Source of the DNA: Lysobacter sp. MMG2
GTDB taxonomy: Bacteria > Pseudomonadota > Gammaproteobacteria > Xanthomonadales > Xanthomonadaceae
Assembly (NCBI RefSeq): GCF_016735495.2
Contig: NZ_JAERQY020000002.1
Span: 682,001-746,000 of the forward strand
Reading direction: 5' to 3'
DNA length: 64,000 bases
Part shown: piece after piece, positions 1 to 7,644 of the stretch
Numbering within the stretch: the stretch's first letter is position 1
Layout of the letters: each line of letters opens with the position of its first letter
Position numbers and translations under genes: made by a program
The notes under the pieces: model-generated
The model's input: only the letters and a program-made list of their open reading frames with translations
Database searches by the model: none
What the model was told of the DNA's origin: nothing

Positions 1-147
1 ATCTTGCCGAAGAAGCTGGACGAGGAAGTCGCGCGCCTGCACCTGGAAAAGATCGGCGTGAAGCTGACGACGCTGACGGCCGACCAGGCCGCGTACCTCG
101 GCGTCGCGGTGGAAGGCCCGTACAAGCCGGACCATTACCGCTACTGA
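1..147 (+). CDS. ahcY: Adenosylhomocysteinase, C-terminal end (partial)
   Basis: The reading frame is open from the first base and ends at TGA 145-147, giving 48 residues that finish KPDHYRY. That ending and the preceding [14 protein letters not shown] segment are the conserved C-terminal NAD-binding tail of S-adenosylhomocysteine hydrolase, which splits SAH to adenosine and homocysteine in the activated methyl cycle. The start lies outside the window. The next gene is metF, which feeds methyl groups to homocysteine, so the context fits methionine recycling. A hairpin terminator follows directly. Confidence 0.93.
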   Translation: MLPKKLDEEVARLHLEKIGVKLTTLTADQAAYLGVAVEGPYKPDHYRY

Positions 148-174
148 TCGACGCAAGTCGCATCACGCCGCACG

Positions 175-203
175 AAAAGCGGGCGCTTCGGCGCCCGTTT
201 TTC
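175..203 (+). terminator. Rho-independent terminator after ahcY
   Basis: The stem GGGCGC (181-186) pairs with GCGCCC (191-196) around a TTCG tetraloop. It is flanked by an A-tract on the left and GTTTTTC on the right. This is a classical intrinsic terminator, so metF probably has its own promoter in 204-287. Confidence 0.85.
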
Positions 204-287
204 TTTGGGGCGGCCGCGGCCCGAAAGCACGTTCAATTCATCGCGATGAAGAGATAGAATTCCCTCAACCTCACGCGAGCGGCCCGC

Positions 288-1118
288 ATGCCCACGCCTC
301 CGATCAGCTTCGAGTTCTACCCGCCCAAGACCGACGAGCAGCGCGCGCAGCTGGACAAGACCGCGGCGAAGTTGAAGTTGGAGAAGCCGCAGTACGTCTC
401 GTGCACCTTCGGTGCCGGCGGCTCGACGCTGAGCTATACGCCCGAGACGGTGGAACGCCTGCACAAGGAACACGGGCTCGATGCCGCCCCGCACCTGTCC
501 TGCGTCGGTGGCACGCGCGCGGAACTGGGTGAGTTGCTCGAACGCTACAAGGCGATGGGCTGCCGCCGCATCGTCGCGCTGCGCGGCGACCTGCCTTCCG
601 GCATGGGCCACACCGGCGACTTCCGCTACGCGACGGAGCTGGTGGAATTCATCCGCAAGGAGCACGACGGCTATTTCCACATCGAAGTGGGCTGCTATCC
701 GGAATGCCATCCGCAGTCCGACGACGCGCTCGCCGACCTGCGCCATTTCAAGGGGAAGATCGACGCCGGCGCCGACGGCGCGATCACGCAGTACTTCTAC
801 AACGCCGACGCGTATTTCCGCTTCGTCGACGATGCACGCAAGCTCGGCGTGAACGTGCCGATCGTGCCGGGCATCATGCCGATCTCGAACTTCTCGCAGC
901 TCAAGCGCTTCTCCGATGCGTGCGGCGCGGAAATCCCGCGGTGGATCGGCAAGCGCATGCAGGCCTTCGGTGACGACGTCGACTCCATTCGCGAGTTCGC
1001 CGCGGATTTCGTCGCCGACATGTGCCATCGACTGATCGAAGGCGGCGCGCCCGGCCTCCACTTCTACACGCTGAACCTCACCAAACCGACGCTGGCCGTG
1101 CTCGCGCGCATGCGCTGA
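288..1118 (+). CDS. metF: 5,10-methylenetetrahydrofolate reductase
   Basis: The 276-residue protein begins PTPPISFEFYPPKTDEQ, the typical N-terminus of the MetF (beta/alpha)8 barrel with the conserved catalytic Glu in FEFYPPK. RRIVALRGDLP, HIEVGCYPECHP and GADGAITQYFYN are family motifs for FAD and folate binding. The enzyme reduces methylene-THF to methyl-THF for methionine synthesis in the cytoplasm. Length is near the usual 275-300. The ATG at 288 fits the conserved N-terminus. It follows ahcY, so the pair serves homocysteine remethylation. The 84 bases upstream hold no riboswitch I can recognise. Confidence 0.95.
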   Translation: MPTPPISFEFYPPKTDEQRAQLDKTAAKLKLEKPQYVSCTFGAGGSTLSYTPETVERLHKEHGLDAAPHLSCVGGTRAELGELLERYKAMGCRRIVALRGDLPSGMGHTGDFRYATELVEFIRKEHDGYFHIEVGCYPECHPQSDDALADLRHFKGKIDAGADGAITQYFYNADAYFRFVDDARKLGVNVPIVPGIMPISNFSQLKRFSDACGAEIPRWIGKRMQAFGDDVDSIREFAADFVADMCHRLIEGGAPGLHFYTLNLTKPTLAVLARMR

Positions 1119-1193
1119 AAGCACGCGATCTCACACGCGGCATTGACGGCACGGGGGAGACGATGAGCGCTCCCGCTCCCCCCGGGCCGAAAC

Positions 1194-1769
1194 ATGAATG
1201 CGCCGCGATTCGCGGTGGTGGCATCGAGCCTGCTGCTCGCGTGGTCGTGTGCGTTTGCCCCCGCGCACGCTGCCGGCGCCATCCACCGCTGCCAGACTTC
1301 GGACGGTGAAGCCGTCTACACCGACAGCGCCTGCACGGCCTTCGACGCGAAGCCGTCGCCGATGTCGGCCGACCTGCTCAACCGCATCGCGATGGACGAT
1401 GCGGTGTTCAATTCCGATACGTCGCGCGCCCGCGCTTTGGGCTCGGCGATCCGCACGCGGCGCGCGCCACAGGCCGGTTGCGCGCGCAGTCCCGGGCAGC
1501 TGTCGATGGACCTGCTGGCGTCTTTCGCGATGGGCGATGTGAACCGTCTGGCGGAGAGCGTGCACTGGCCGGGCCTGCGTCACCGCCAGGCGCACGCGGT
1601 GATGAACCGGTTGCAGCAGCTGATGCGCCAGTCGCTGATCGATGCCAGCTTCTGGCCCGGCCTGGCCGGCACCGGCGCCGGGGCGATGCAGCTGACCTTC
1701 ACCCAGCCCGAGCGAGTGATGGAAGTCGGCGTGGAGCGTTACGCCGGTTGCTATTTCGTGCGCTTCTGA
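1194..1769 (+). CDS. Secreted DUF4124-like protein, first of a tandem pair
   Basis: The 191-residue protein has a signal peptide (hydrophobic residues 7-26, cleavage near AHA). It is followed by IHRCQTSDGEAVYTDSAC, which resembles the short DUF4124 motif of envelope proteins (RC..DG...YTD..C). The rest is a conserved region shared with the next gene: a GCAR segment, then a D.NRLAE..HW.G helix and a C-terminal half ending YAGCYFVRF. Four or more cysteines in the exported part suggest disulfides. No enzymatic motif is visible and the function is unknown. The 23-nt gap to the CRC-like AT-poor leader shows no clear promoter. Confidence 0.7.
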   Translation: MNAPRFAVVASSLLLAWSCAFAPAHAAGAIHRCQTSDGEAVYTDSACTAFDAKPSPMSADLLNRIAMDDAVFNSDTSRARALGSAIRTRRAPQAGCARSPGQLSMDLLASFAMGDVNRLAESVHWPGLRHRQAHAVMNRLQQLMRQSLIDASFWPGLAGTGAGAMQLTFTQPERVMEVGVERYAGCYFVRF

Positions 1770-1846
1770 AGCCTCGCCACGCGTGCCCGCGCGGGACTGC
1801 GATCCACGCACTGTCCTGCCCTCGCCGGCCCCGCTAGTCTGCGCCG

Positions 1847-2440
1847 ATGCCCGTCCTGATCCGTTCGTTGTTCGCGCTGTGCCTGTTCGGCGTGCTCGCC
1901 TGGTGCGGGACGACGCAGGCGCAGGTCCGGCACTGCGTCACGCCCGACGGTCAGAGCGTCTTTACCGATCGCGGCTGCGAGGCGTTCGGCGGCGTGGAGC
2001 AGGCGCAGCCGCGAGCGGCGGATGGCGCCACGGTCGAGAAGAAGCGCGGCGGTGGTTGCGCCCGCAACATCGACGACCTGCTGTTCGAGATGAACGGCGC
2101 CTTCGACGCCCATGACGCGAACCGTCTCGCGGGCGTCTATCACTGGGCGGGAATGTCGGGCAGCAGCGCGTACAACGTGATGGAGCGGCTGGATGCCATC
2201 GTGCAGCGACCGGTGGTGGACATCGTGCCGGTGATGCCCGAAGAGGCGCCGCCCGCGGCGGAGCCCGCGCCCTACCCGGCCTTCGAGGACGCGCCTGTGG
2301 CCGAACCCGCGCCCGCTGCCAAACCGCCGCGCACGCCGATCGCCGTGCGCGTGGAGCAGACGCAGCTCGGCGGAATCGCGGCCGTACGCACCGTTTTCGG
2401 CCTGCAGAAGCACTTCGGCTGCTGGTGGATCAAGGGCTGA
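1847..2440 (+). CDS. Secreted DUF4124-like protein, second of a tandem pair
   Basis: The 197-residue protein has a signal peptide ending near TQA and then VRHCVTPDGQSVFTDRGC, the same DUF4124-like motif as its upstream neighbour. The two proteins also match at GCAR, D.NRLA..YHW.GM and a C-terminal GC.W/F pair, so they are diverged tandem duplicates. This copy carries an extra Pro/Ala/Glu-rich linker at about residues 125-155 (EEAPPAAEPAP, EPAPAAKPPR), which is absent from the first copy. It lies 77 nt after the first copy and 76 nt before ilvE. The function is unknown; it is probably periplasmic. Confidence 0.7.
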   Translation: MPVLIRSLFALCLFGVLAWCGTTQAQVRHCVTPDGQSVFTDRGCEAFGGVEQAQPRAADGATVEKKRGGGCARNIDDLLFEMNGAFDAHDANRLAGVYHWAGMSGSSAYNVMERLDAIVQRPVVDIVPVMPEEAPPAAEPAPYPAFEDAPVAEPAPAAKPPRTPIAVRVEQTQLGGIAAVRTVFGLQKHFGCWWIKG

Positions 2441-2516
2441 AGCGCCCGGGCCGGCAAGGCCCGCCGTTTGGGACGCGGGCCGGGAGCGAGGCACAATAGC
2501 GGTTTCCCCCTGACGG

Positions 2517-3437
2517 ATGCCGCCGATGCAATACCCCGACTGGATCTGGCACAACGGCGCGATCAAGCGCTGGGCCGAGGCCACCACGCACGTGATGTCG
2601 CACGCGCTGCATTACGGCTCGTCCGTCTTCGAGGGCATCCGCAGCTACCAGACGCCGAACGGCCCGGTGATCTTCCGCCTCACCGACCACAACACGCGCC
2701 TGTACGCCTCCGCCAAGATCTACGACATGGCGATCCCGTACACGCTGGAGCAGATCAACGCCGCGTGCCGCGAAGTGATCAAGGCCAACGACAACACCAC
2801 CGATTACCTGCGCCCGGTCGCGTACCGCGGCCTGGGCGGCTTCGGCCTGTCGGCCGACACGCCGACCGACGTCGCGGTGGCGACCTGGAAGATGGGCCAG
2901 TACCTGGGCGCGAGCGTGGTCGACCAGGGCATCGACGCCTGCGTGTCGAGCTGGCAGCGCTTCGCGCCGAACACCATTCCGGCCGGCGCCAAGGCCGGCG
3001 GCAACTACCTCTCCGGCCAGCTGGTCGCGCGTGAAGCGCGCCGCCTGGGCTTCGGCGAAGGCATCGCGCTGGCCTCCACCGGCCTGCTGTCGGAAGGCGC
3101 GGGCGAGAACCTGTTCCTGGTCTTCAACGGCGCGCTGCACACCACGCCGGTCAGCGCCGCGTTGCTCAACGGCATCACCCGCAACACGATCATCACCCTG
3201 GCCCGCGACGCCGGCCTGGAAGTGGTCGAACGCGACCTGCCGCGCGAATACCTGTACCTGTGCGACGAGCTTTTCATGTGCGGCACGGCGGCGGAAATCA
3301 CGCCGATCCGCTCGGTCGACGGCCGCCAGGTCGGCACCGGAAAGCCGGGGCCGGTGACGCGTCAGATCCAGGAGTTGTTCTTCGGCCTGTTCGACGGCCG
3401 CACGCACGACAAGTACGGGTGGCTGGAGCCGCTGTAA
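2517..3437 (+). CDS. ilvE: Branched-chain amino acid aminotransferase
   Basis: This is a 306-residue fold-type IV PLP enzyme that transaminates Leu, Ile and Val. The PLP lysine is K159 in AKAGGNYLSGQL. The EGIRSYQTPNG, LRPVAYRGLG, LLSEGAGENLF and FMCGTAAEITPI blocks are characteristic of IlvE. Length matches the E. coli enzyme (309). The start at 2517 could instead be ATG 2526 (three codons later); neither has a strong Shine-Dalgarno. It appears to be monocistronic, because a strong terminator follows. Confidence 0.93.
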   Translation: MPPMQYPDWIWHNGAIKRWAEATTHVMSHALHYGSSVFEGIRSYQTPNGPVIFRLTDHNTRLYASAKIYDMAIPYTLEQINAACREVIKANDNTTDYLRPVAYRGLGGFGLSADTPTDVAVATWKMGQYLGASVVDQGIDACVSSWQRFAPNTIPAGAKAGGNYLSGQLVAREARRLGFGEGIALASTGLLSEGAGENLFLVFNGALHTTPVSAALLNGITRNTIITLARDAGLEVVERDLPREYLYLCDELFMCGTAAEITPIRSVDGRQVGTGKPGPVTRQIQELFFGLFDGRTHDKYGWLEPL

Positions 3438-3457
3438 CGCTTCCACTCCATCGAAAT

Positions 3458-3489
3458 GAAGAAGGCGCCGTGAGGCGCCTTCTTCGTTT
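3458..3489 (+). terminator. Terminator between convergent ilvE and histidine kinase genes
   Basis: A perfect 12-bp stem GAAGAAGGCGCC (3458-3469) pairs with GGCGCCTTCTTC (3474-3485) around GTGA, followed by GTTTA. It lies between converging genes and could serve both strands. Confidence 0.8.
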
Positions 3490-3509
3490 ACCGGATGCCG
3501 GTCGCGACG

Positions 3510-4856
3510 TTACACCGCCGGAATCGAAATCAACGGCGCATCGAACGTCAACGTCGCCACCACGCCCCGGTCGCCACCGGGTCGCACCTGCACATCCCAC
3601 GCGTACAGCGCACAAAGACGCCGCACGATCGACAGACCGATGCCGCCGCCTTGCGAATGCCCCGCGTGCGTTCCGCGATATCCACGCTGGAACAGCTTGG
3701 CTGCATCCTCCTCGCTCAGGCCCGGACCGGAGTCGACCACGTCCACCGAACGCCGGCCGATGCGCACGATCACCTCGCCCTCGGTGCTGTACTTCACCGC
3801 GTTGCCGACGAGGTTGCCCAGCGCCACCGACACCGCCGCTTCGGGCGCATCGACGAGCAGGCTCGGCTCGCCTTCCACGCGCAGCTCCAGCGGCTTGCCA
3901 CCCAGCTGCGCGCGATGCGCGTCGAGCAGTTGCTCGGCGACGCGCGCCACGTCGGTGGCGCCGTGCCCACGTTCGTTGCGCGAAAGCAGCAGCAGCGCGC
4001 TGATGAGGTCGGTGCACTGCTGTTCGGCGCGCTGGATGCGCAGCAGGCGGTTGCGCGTCTTCTCGTCCACGTCCGGCCGCGAGAGCAGCAGCTCCACCGC
4101 ACCCTTGATCACCGCCAATGGCGTGCGCAGCTCATGGCTCACGTCCGCGTTGAATTCGCGGTCGCGCTGCACCACTTCGGTCAGGCGCTCGGCGTAGTCG
4201 TCCAATGCCTCGGCGAGCTGGCCCACTTCGTCGTCCGGGAAATGCGAGGCAAGGCCTTCCGGCTCCGCGCTGCGTCCGGACTGCTTCAGCCGGTTGGCCA
4301 GTTCCGTCACCGGGCTCATCACGCGCGAGGCCGACCACCACCCCACCAGCAGCGACAGCAGCGTGAAGATGAAGACCGCCGCCCAGATCGCCCGCTGGAA
4401 CTGCGCCTCGCCGCGCGTGGCCTGCGACATGTCGTAGGCGAGGAAGAACCACGCCTTCGGCGTCTTGCGCACCGCCAGCTTGTACGCGAACGGTTCGCCG
4501 TTGGCGACGCCGGTCATGCCATAGATGCCGTCGCGCAGTTCGTACCACTCCGGCCAGTTCACCCGCACCGAGTCGATCTTCTCGATCGGATACACGTACG
4601 CCCTGATCTGGTCGACCGCGAACTGCGAGTTGTCCGGATCCAGCTCGAACTGGCGCGCGGCCTGCTCGATGTTCCGGTTCATCACATCCTCGACCAGCTG
4701 GTTCTCCACGCGGTTGCGCGTCCAGTTGGTCGCCCAGGCGAACATGGCCGTGAGGCCGAAGCCCAGCAGCACGAAGGCAAGGATGATGCGGCTGCGCAGC
4801 TGCCGCCGGAAACGCGTGCGCCTGCGTGCGGGCGCGGGATCGCCGGCCTGGGCCAT
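3510..4856 (-). CDS. Sensor histidine kinase of an OmpR-type two-component system
   Basis: The protein has TM1 (about residues 23-42), a periplasmic sensor of about 110 residues, TM2 (about 155-174), HAMP, a DHp domain with the H-box NADVSHELRTPLA (H241), and an HATPase with N (NLVGNAVKYS), G1 (DSGPGLS) and G2 (GGGIGLSI) boxes. It should autophosphorylate and pass phosphate to the adjacent regulator. I chose ATG 4856, 4 nt past the regulator stop; an in-frame ATG at 4901 would give 15 more residues and a 41-nt overlap. The ligand cannot be inferred, and I do not assign a name. Confidence 0.88.
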   Translation of the reverse strand: MAQAGDPAPARRRTRFRRQLRSRIILAFVLLGFGLTAMFAWATNWTRNRVENQLVEDVMNRNIEQAARQFELDPDNSQFAVDQIRAYVYPIEKIDSVRVNWPEWYELRDGIYGMTGVANGEPFAYKLAVRKTPKAWFFLAYDMSQATRGEAQFQRAIWAAVFIFTLLSLLVGWWSASRVMSPVTELANRLKQSGRSAEPEGLASHFPDDEVGQLAEALDDYAERLTEVVQRDREFNADVSHELRTPLAVIKGAVELLLSRPDVDEKTRNRLLRIQRAEQQCTDLISALLLLSRNERGHGATDVARVAEQLLDAHRAQLGGKPLELRVEGEPSLLVDAPEAAVSVALGNLVGNAVKYSTEGEVIVRIGRRSVDVVDSGPGLSEEDAAKLFQRGYRGTHAGHSQGGGIGLSIVRRLCALYAWDVQVRPGGDRGVVATLTFDAPLISIPAV

Positions 4857-4860
4857 CCGG

Positions 4861-5541
4861 TCAGCCGTTGTCTGGCGCGGCGATGCGGTAACCGATGCCA
4901 TGGCGCGTCTGGATCAGCGGGACATCGAAGGGCTTGTCGACCACCGCGCGCAGGCCGTGGATGTGCACGCGCAGGCTGTCCGAATCCGGCAGTTCCTCGC
5001 CCCACACGCGCGTTTCCAGTTCCTGGCGCGTGACCACCGCCGGCGAAGCCTCCATCAGCGCCTGCAGGATCTTCAGCGCAGTCGGGTTGAGTTGCAGCAG
5101 CTTGGCCTGACGACGCACTTCCAGCGTGTCGAGGTTGTATTCCAGATCGGCGACGTTGAGCACGCGCGTCTGCACACCGCGACCGCGGCGCGAGAGCGCG
5201 TTCAGGCGCACCTCGACTTCCTGCAGCGCGAAGGGCTTGATGAGGTAGTCGTCGGCGCCGGAGTCGAAGCCAGCCAGCTTGTTCTCCAACGAATCGCGCG
5301 CGGTCAGCATCAGCACCGGCGTCTGCTTGCGCGCTTCGTTGCGCAGCTTGCGGCAGACCTCCAGACCGTCCAGCCCTGGAAGGTTGAGGTCGAGCACGAT
5401 GGCGTCGAAGTCATGGACCACCGCCAGGTGCAGGCCGGTGACGCCATCGGCCGCGAAATCGACGGTATGGCCGCGGTCTTCGAGGAAGTCCCCGAGATTG
5501 GCGGCGATGTCCTGGTTGTCTTCGATGACGAGAATGCGCAT
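4861..5541 (-). CDS. OmpR-family response regulator
   Basis: The 226-residue protein has a receiver domain with acidic pocket E7/D8, phosphoacceptor D51 (VLDLNLPGLDG), T79 and K101 (IKPF). A winged-helix DNA-binding domain follows (about 130-222, ending HGIGYRI). It is first in an operon with the histidine kinase. The ATG at 5541 is the conserved family start (RILVIEDN). Output genes are unknown. The 428-nt upstream region probably carries its promoter. Confidence 0.92.
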   Translation of the reverse strand: MRILVIEDNQDIAANLGDFLEDRGHTVDFAADGVTGLHLAVVHDFDAIVLDLNLPGLDGLEVCRKLRNEARKQTPVLMLTARDSLENKLAGFDSGADDYLIKPFALQEVEVRLNALSRRGRGVQTRVLNVADLEYNLDTLEVRRQAKLLQLNPTALKILQALMEASPAVVTRQELETRVWGEELPDSDSLRVHIHGLRAVVDKPFDVPLIQTRHGIGYRIAAPDNG

Positions 5542-5630
5542 GTGACCTTCCTAGATGATGGACATTCGACCGGCCGGTGCCGCCGTGGTTCCGCACGGCA
5601 TGAATGCGGCTTCGCCCGTCGAGGGAGAGC

Positions 5631-5831
5631 TTAACGATTCTGCCAGAGCCACCGAAGTGCGCCGATCACCGCGTGCAGACGCGCTCGCGCACGTCCGACG
5701 CCAAACTTCAGCCAAACAAAGGCCCAGACACGGGGCCACCGTGCCTGGGCCAAAAAGGTATTGCCCCGATTACCGTAACCTGCATCGACCAGATTGCTGA
5801 CTTGGAAGAGCGGCAGTGCTGCGGTAGACAC
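5631..5831 (-). CDS. Doubtful small basic protein (66 codons)
   Basis: A GTG-initiated frame encodes a peptide rich in Arg, Trp and aromatic residues (for example ARWPRVWAFVWLKFG). GC at third positions looks clearly lower than in neighbouring genes, no Shine-Dalgarno is evident, and the frame runs straight through a terminator-like hairpin. I do not recognise a family with certainty. It may be only the translated shadow of the hairpin region. Confidence 0.2.
   Translation of the reverse strand: MSTAALPLFQVSNLVDAGYGNRGNTFLAQARWPRVWAFVWLKFGVGRARARLHAVIGALRWLWQNR
5711..5751 (-). terminator. Terminator-like hairpin downstream of rimK
   Basis: Read on the minus strand, GGCCCAGGCACGG (5751-5739) pairs with CCGTGTCTGGGCC (5733-5721) with one G-U type mismatch, followed by TTTGTTTGG. 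It is about 220 nt past the rimK stop, so it may end the rimB-rimK transcript or a small RNA. Confidence 0.55.
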
Positions 5832-5969
5832 AGGCTACGCTGATTTCGATTAAACGGTCGTTAAAAACCACCGTTAAATATTCGTTATTCATCCATGAAA
5901 AGGCCGTGTGAAGATCGCAGGATCAGCTAACTTCGCCGATCGTGCAGACATCCCCAGCGAACGCCAAAT

Positions 5970-6875
5970 TCACCGTGCGGCGGCCCGTTTCAGGGCTTTT
6001 CGCCGGACCCGTTCGGCGAGGTAGGTGACGATCTCCCCTGCCACGTCCACTCCGCTGGCGTCCTCGATCCCTTCCAGCCCCGGCGATGCGTTGACTTCGA
6101 GCACCAGCGGACCGCGTTTCGAACGGATCAGATCGACGCCGGCGATACCCAGGCCGAGCACGCGCGATGCGCGGATTGCTACATCTTCTTCCGCGGCACT
6201 CGCGCGCACGCCTTTTGCGGTGCCGCCACGATGCAGGTTGGAGCGGAAGTCGCCCTTCGGCGCCTGACGCTTCATCGCAGCGACAACGCGACCGCCGACG
6301 ACGAAGCAACGCAGGTCGGCGCCGCGCGCCTCCTCGATGAACTCCTGGACGAGGAAATTGGCGTACAGGCCCCGCAGCGCTTCGATCACGCCCTGCGAGG
6401 CGGACAGCTTCTCGGTCAGCATCACGCCCGCGCCCTGCGTGCCCTCGTTGAGCTTGATGACGTGCGGCGGCGCGCCGAGCATGGACAGCAGATCGTGCGT
6501 GTCGTCGGGGTTGTCGCCGAACACCGTGGTCGGCAGGCCGATGTGCTCGGCCGCCAGCAACTGGTGGCAGCGCAGCTTGTCGCGCGCCCGCAGGACCGCG
6601 TCGGAGGAATTCGGCGTCAGCGTGCCCATCAGCTCGAACTGACGCAGCACCGCCGAGCCGTAGCGTGTGATGGAAGCACCGATGCGCGGGATCACGGCCT
6701 GGTAACCCGAAATCGGCTTGCCCTTGTAGCGCATGCTGAATCCGTCGCTGGCGATGCGCATGTAGCAGCGCAGCGGGTCGAGCACGCGCACGCTGTGCCC
6801 CTGCTCGCGGGAGGCCTCCACCAGCCGGCGTGTCGAGTAGAGCTTGCTGTTGCGCGAAAGGATCGCCAGTTTCAT
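5970..6875 (-). CDS. rimK: RimK-family ATP-grasp ligase (ribosomal protein S6 modification)
   Basis: The 301-residue protein starts [18 protein letters not shown] and carries ATP-grasp signatures: [13 protein letters not shown] (phosphate-binding loop), [21 protein letters not shown], and [26 protein letters not shown] (metal ligands). RimK ligates glutamate residues to the C-terminus of ribosomal protein S6 in E. coli. The ATG overlaps the TGA of the upstream RimB-like gene (ATGA at 6872-6875), so the two are translationally coupled. Substrate assignment is by homology. Confidence 0.9.
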   Translation of the reverse strand: MKLAILSRNSKLYSTRRLVEASREQGHSVRVLDPLRCYMRIASDGFSMRYKGKPISGYQAVIPRIGASITRYGSAVLRQFELMGTLTPNSSDAVLRARDKLRCHQLLAAEHIGLPTTVFGDNPDDTHDLLSMLGAPPHVIKLNEGTQGAGVMLTEKLSASQGVIEALRGLYANFLVQEFIEEARGADLRCFVVGGRVVAAMKRQAPKGDFRSNLHRGGTAKGVRASAAEEDVAIRASRVLGLGIAGVDLIRSKRGPLVLEVNASPGLEGIEDASGVDVAGEIVTYLAERVRRKALKRAAAR

Positions 6876-7402
6876 GAAGGTCGGCGGTGAGGTGGTTGTG
6901 GGGGAAGGGAAAACGGCGGCTCAGCCGTCGACGCGACGGAACGCGAACGTTCGAGCGGTTCGTCCGATCCGCGATGCCCCTGCCGTCCGTGCAGGAAGGA
7001 GCGGCCCGGATCGACCGTGAACCTGCGGGCCAGCGCGGTGCGCCCCAGCAGCATCGGGAACAGCATTCCGCGGCGATCCGACAGGTTGATTTCAATCTCG
7101 CGCTGGACGCCCGCCAGCGCCAGCGTGGTGCGAACGAACACCCGGCGCGTGCAGTGGCCGCCCGAATCGGTGACCTCGCGCTCATCGAAGATGGGCGCGG
7201 CGGCCTCGATCATGCCGGCGCCGTGGCCGGGACTCAGGCAGAAGCCCACCCACGGCCCGCCGCCCTCGAAGAACTTCCACTGCGAATCCACGTGCAGCGC
7301 CGAACTGCGCGCGCCGCTGTCGACCTTCGCGCGAAGCCGCCCGATGCCCAGGTCCGGCAGGGCTGCCCACTCACGCCAACCGAGCACGATCTTGCTTGCC
7401 AT
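6872..7402 (-). CDS. rimB: RimB-like retropepsin-type protease (ATP-dependent zinc protease family)
   Basis: The 176-residue protein has [12 protein letters not shown], a D-S-G-A motif like the catalytic Asp motif of retropepsin-like proteases, and [16 protein letters not shown]. In pseudomonads, proteins of this family (RimB) act with RimK in S6 modification, which fits the direct overlap with rimK here. I chose ATG 7400-7402 because AGGAGG-like GGAGG lies 7 nt upstream; a longer frame upstream would run into the tRNA gene. The gene name is used by analogy. The C-terminal tail is Arg/Ser/Pro-rich. Confidence 0.8.
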   Translation of the reverse strand: MASKIVLGWREWAALPDLGIGRLRAKVDSGARSSALHVDSQWKFFEGGGPWVGFCLSPGHGAGMIEAAAPIFDEREVTDSGGHCTRRVFVRTTLALAGVQREIEINLSDRRGMLFPMLLGRTALARRFTVDPGRSFLHGRQGHRGSDEPLERSRSVASTAEPPFSLPPQPPHRRPS

Positions 7403-7428
7403 CGCGCCTCCAGGACGTTGCCTGAAAG

Positions 7429-7463
7429 ACAAAAACGGCGGCCACTGTAAAGCAGGCCGCCGT
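7429..7463 (-). terminator. Terminator of tRNA-Gly
   Basis: On the minus strand, ACGGCGGCC pairs with GGCCGCCGT (7463-7455 with 7443-7435), followed by TTTTTGTC. It begins 11 nt after the tRNA 3' end and lies upstream of rimB, so rimB probably needs read-through or its own promoter. Confidence 0.85.
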
Positions 7464-7473
7464 CGCAATTGTT

Positions 7474-7547
7474 TGGAGCGGGTGATGGGAATCGAACCCA
7501 CGCTAGCAGCTTGGGAAGCTGCAGTTCTACCATTGAACTACACCCGC
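7474..7547 (-). tRNA. tRNA-Gly (anticodon CCC)
   Basis: The minus strand folds as a complete cloverleaf: acceptor GCGGGTG (7547-7541) with CACCCGC, anticodon stem GCAGC/GCTGC enclosing TTCCCAA (anticodon CCC), T-loop GGTTCGATTCC, and an encoded CCA end at 7476-7474. It reads GGG glycine codons. Confidence 0.95.
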
Positions 7548-7587
7548 ACGCGCTGAAGTCTATGCCGCCGCGTGGAGGCTTGGCAAC

Positions 7588-7619
7588 GCGGCGCCCGGTG
7601 AAACAGTCCCGGGCGCCGC
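7588..7619 (-). terminator. Hairpin downstream of the autotransporter gene
   Basis: A perfect 11-bp G+C stem GCGGCGCCCGG (7588-7598) pairs with CCGGGCGCCGC (7609-7619) around a 10-nt loop, 26 nt past the autotransporter stop. There is no T-tract, so it may be a Rho-assisted terminator or an mRNA 3' stabiliser. Confidence 0.45.
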
Positions 7620-7644
7620 GTGCCGGTTCAGGCGGGTGCCGGCC

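Larger units (their letters stand above)
5542..5969. other. Intergenic region between two-component operon and rimK
   Basis: This 428-nt stretch holds no convincing gene. It contains a strong hairpin with a T-rich tail on the minus strand (5711-5751), one weak small ORF overlapping that hairpin, and an A/T-rich part around 5840-5895 that is unusual for this genome and may be promoter DNA for the regulator operon. Confidence 0.6.

Noticed and set aside
204-287. SAM or SAH riboswitch before metF
   Set aside because: The leader is only 84 nt and shows none of the conserved stems or core motifs. SAH riboswitches normally precede ahcY, which lies outside the window.
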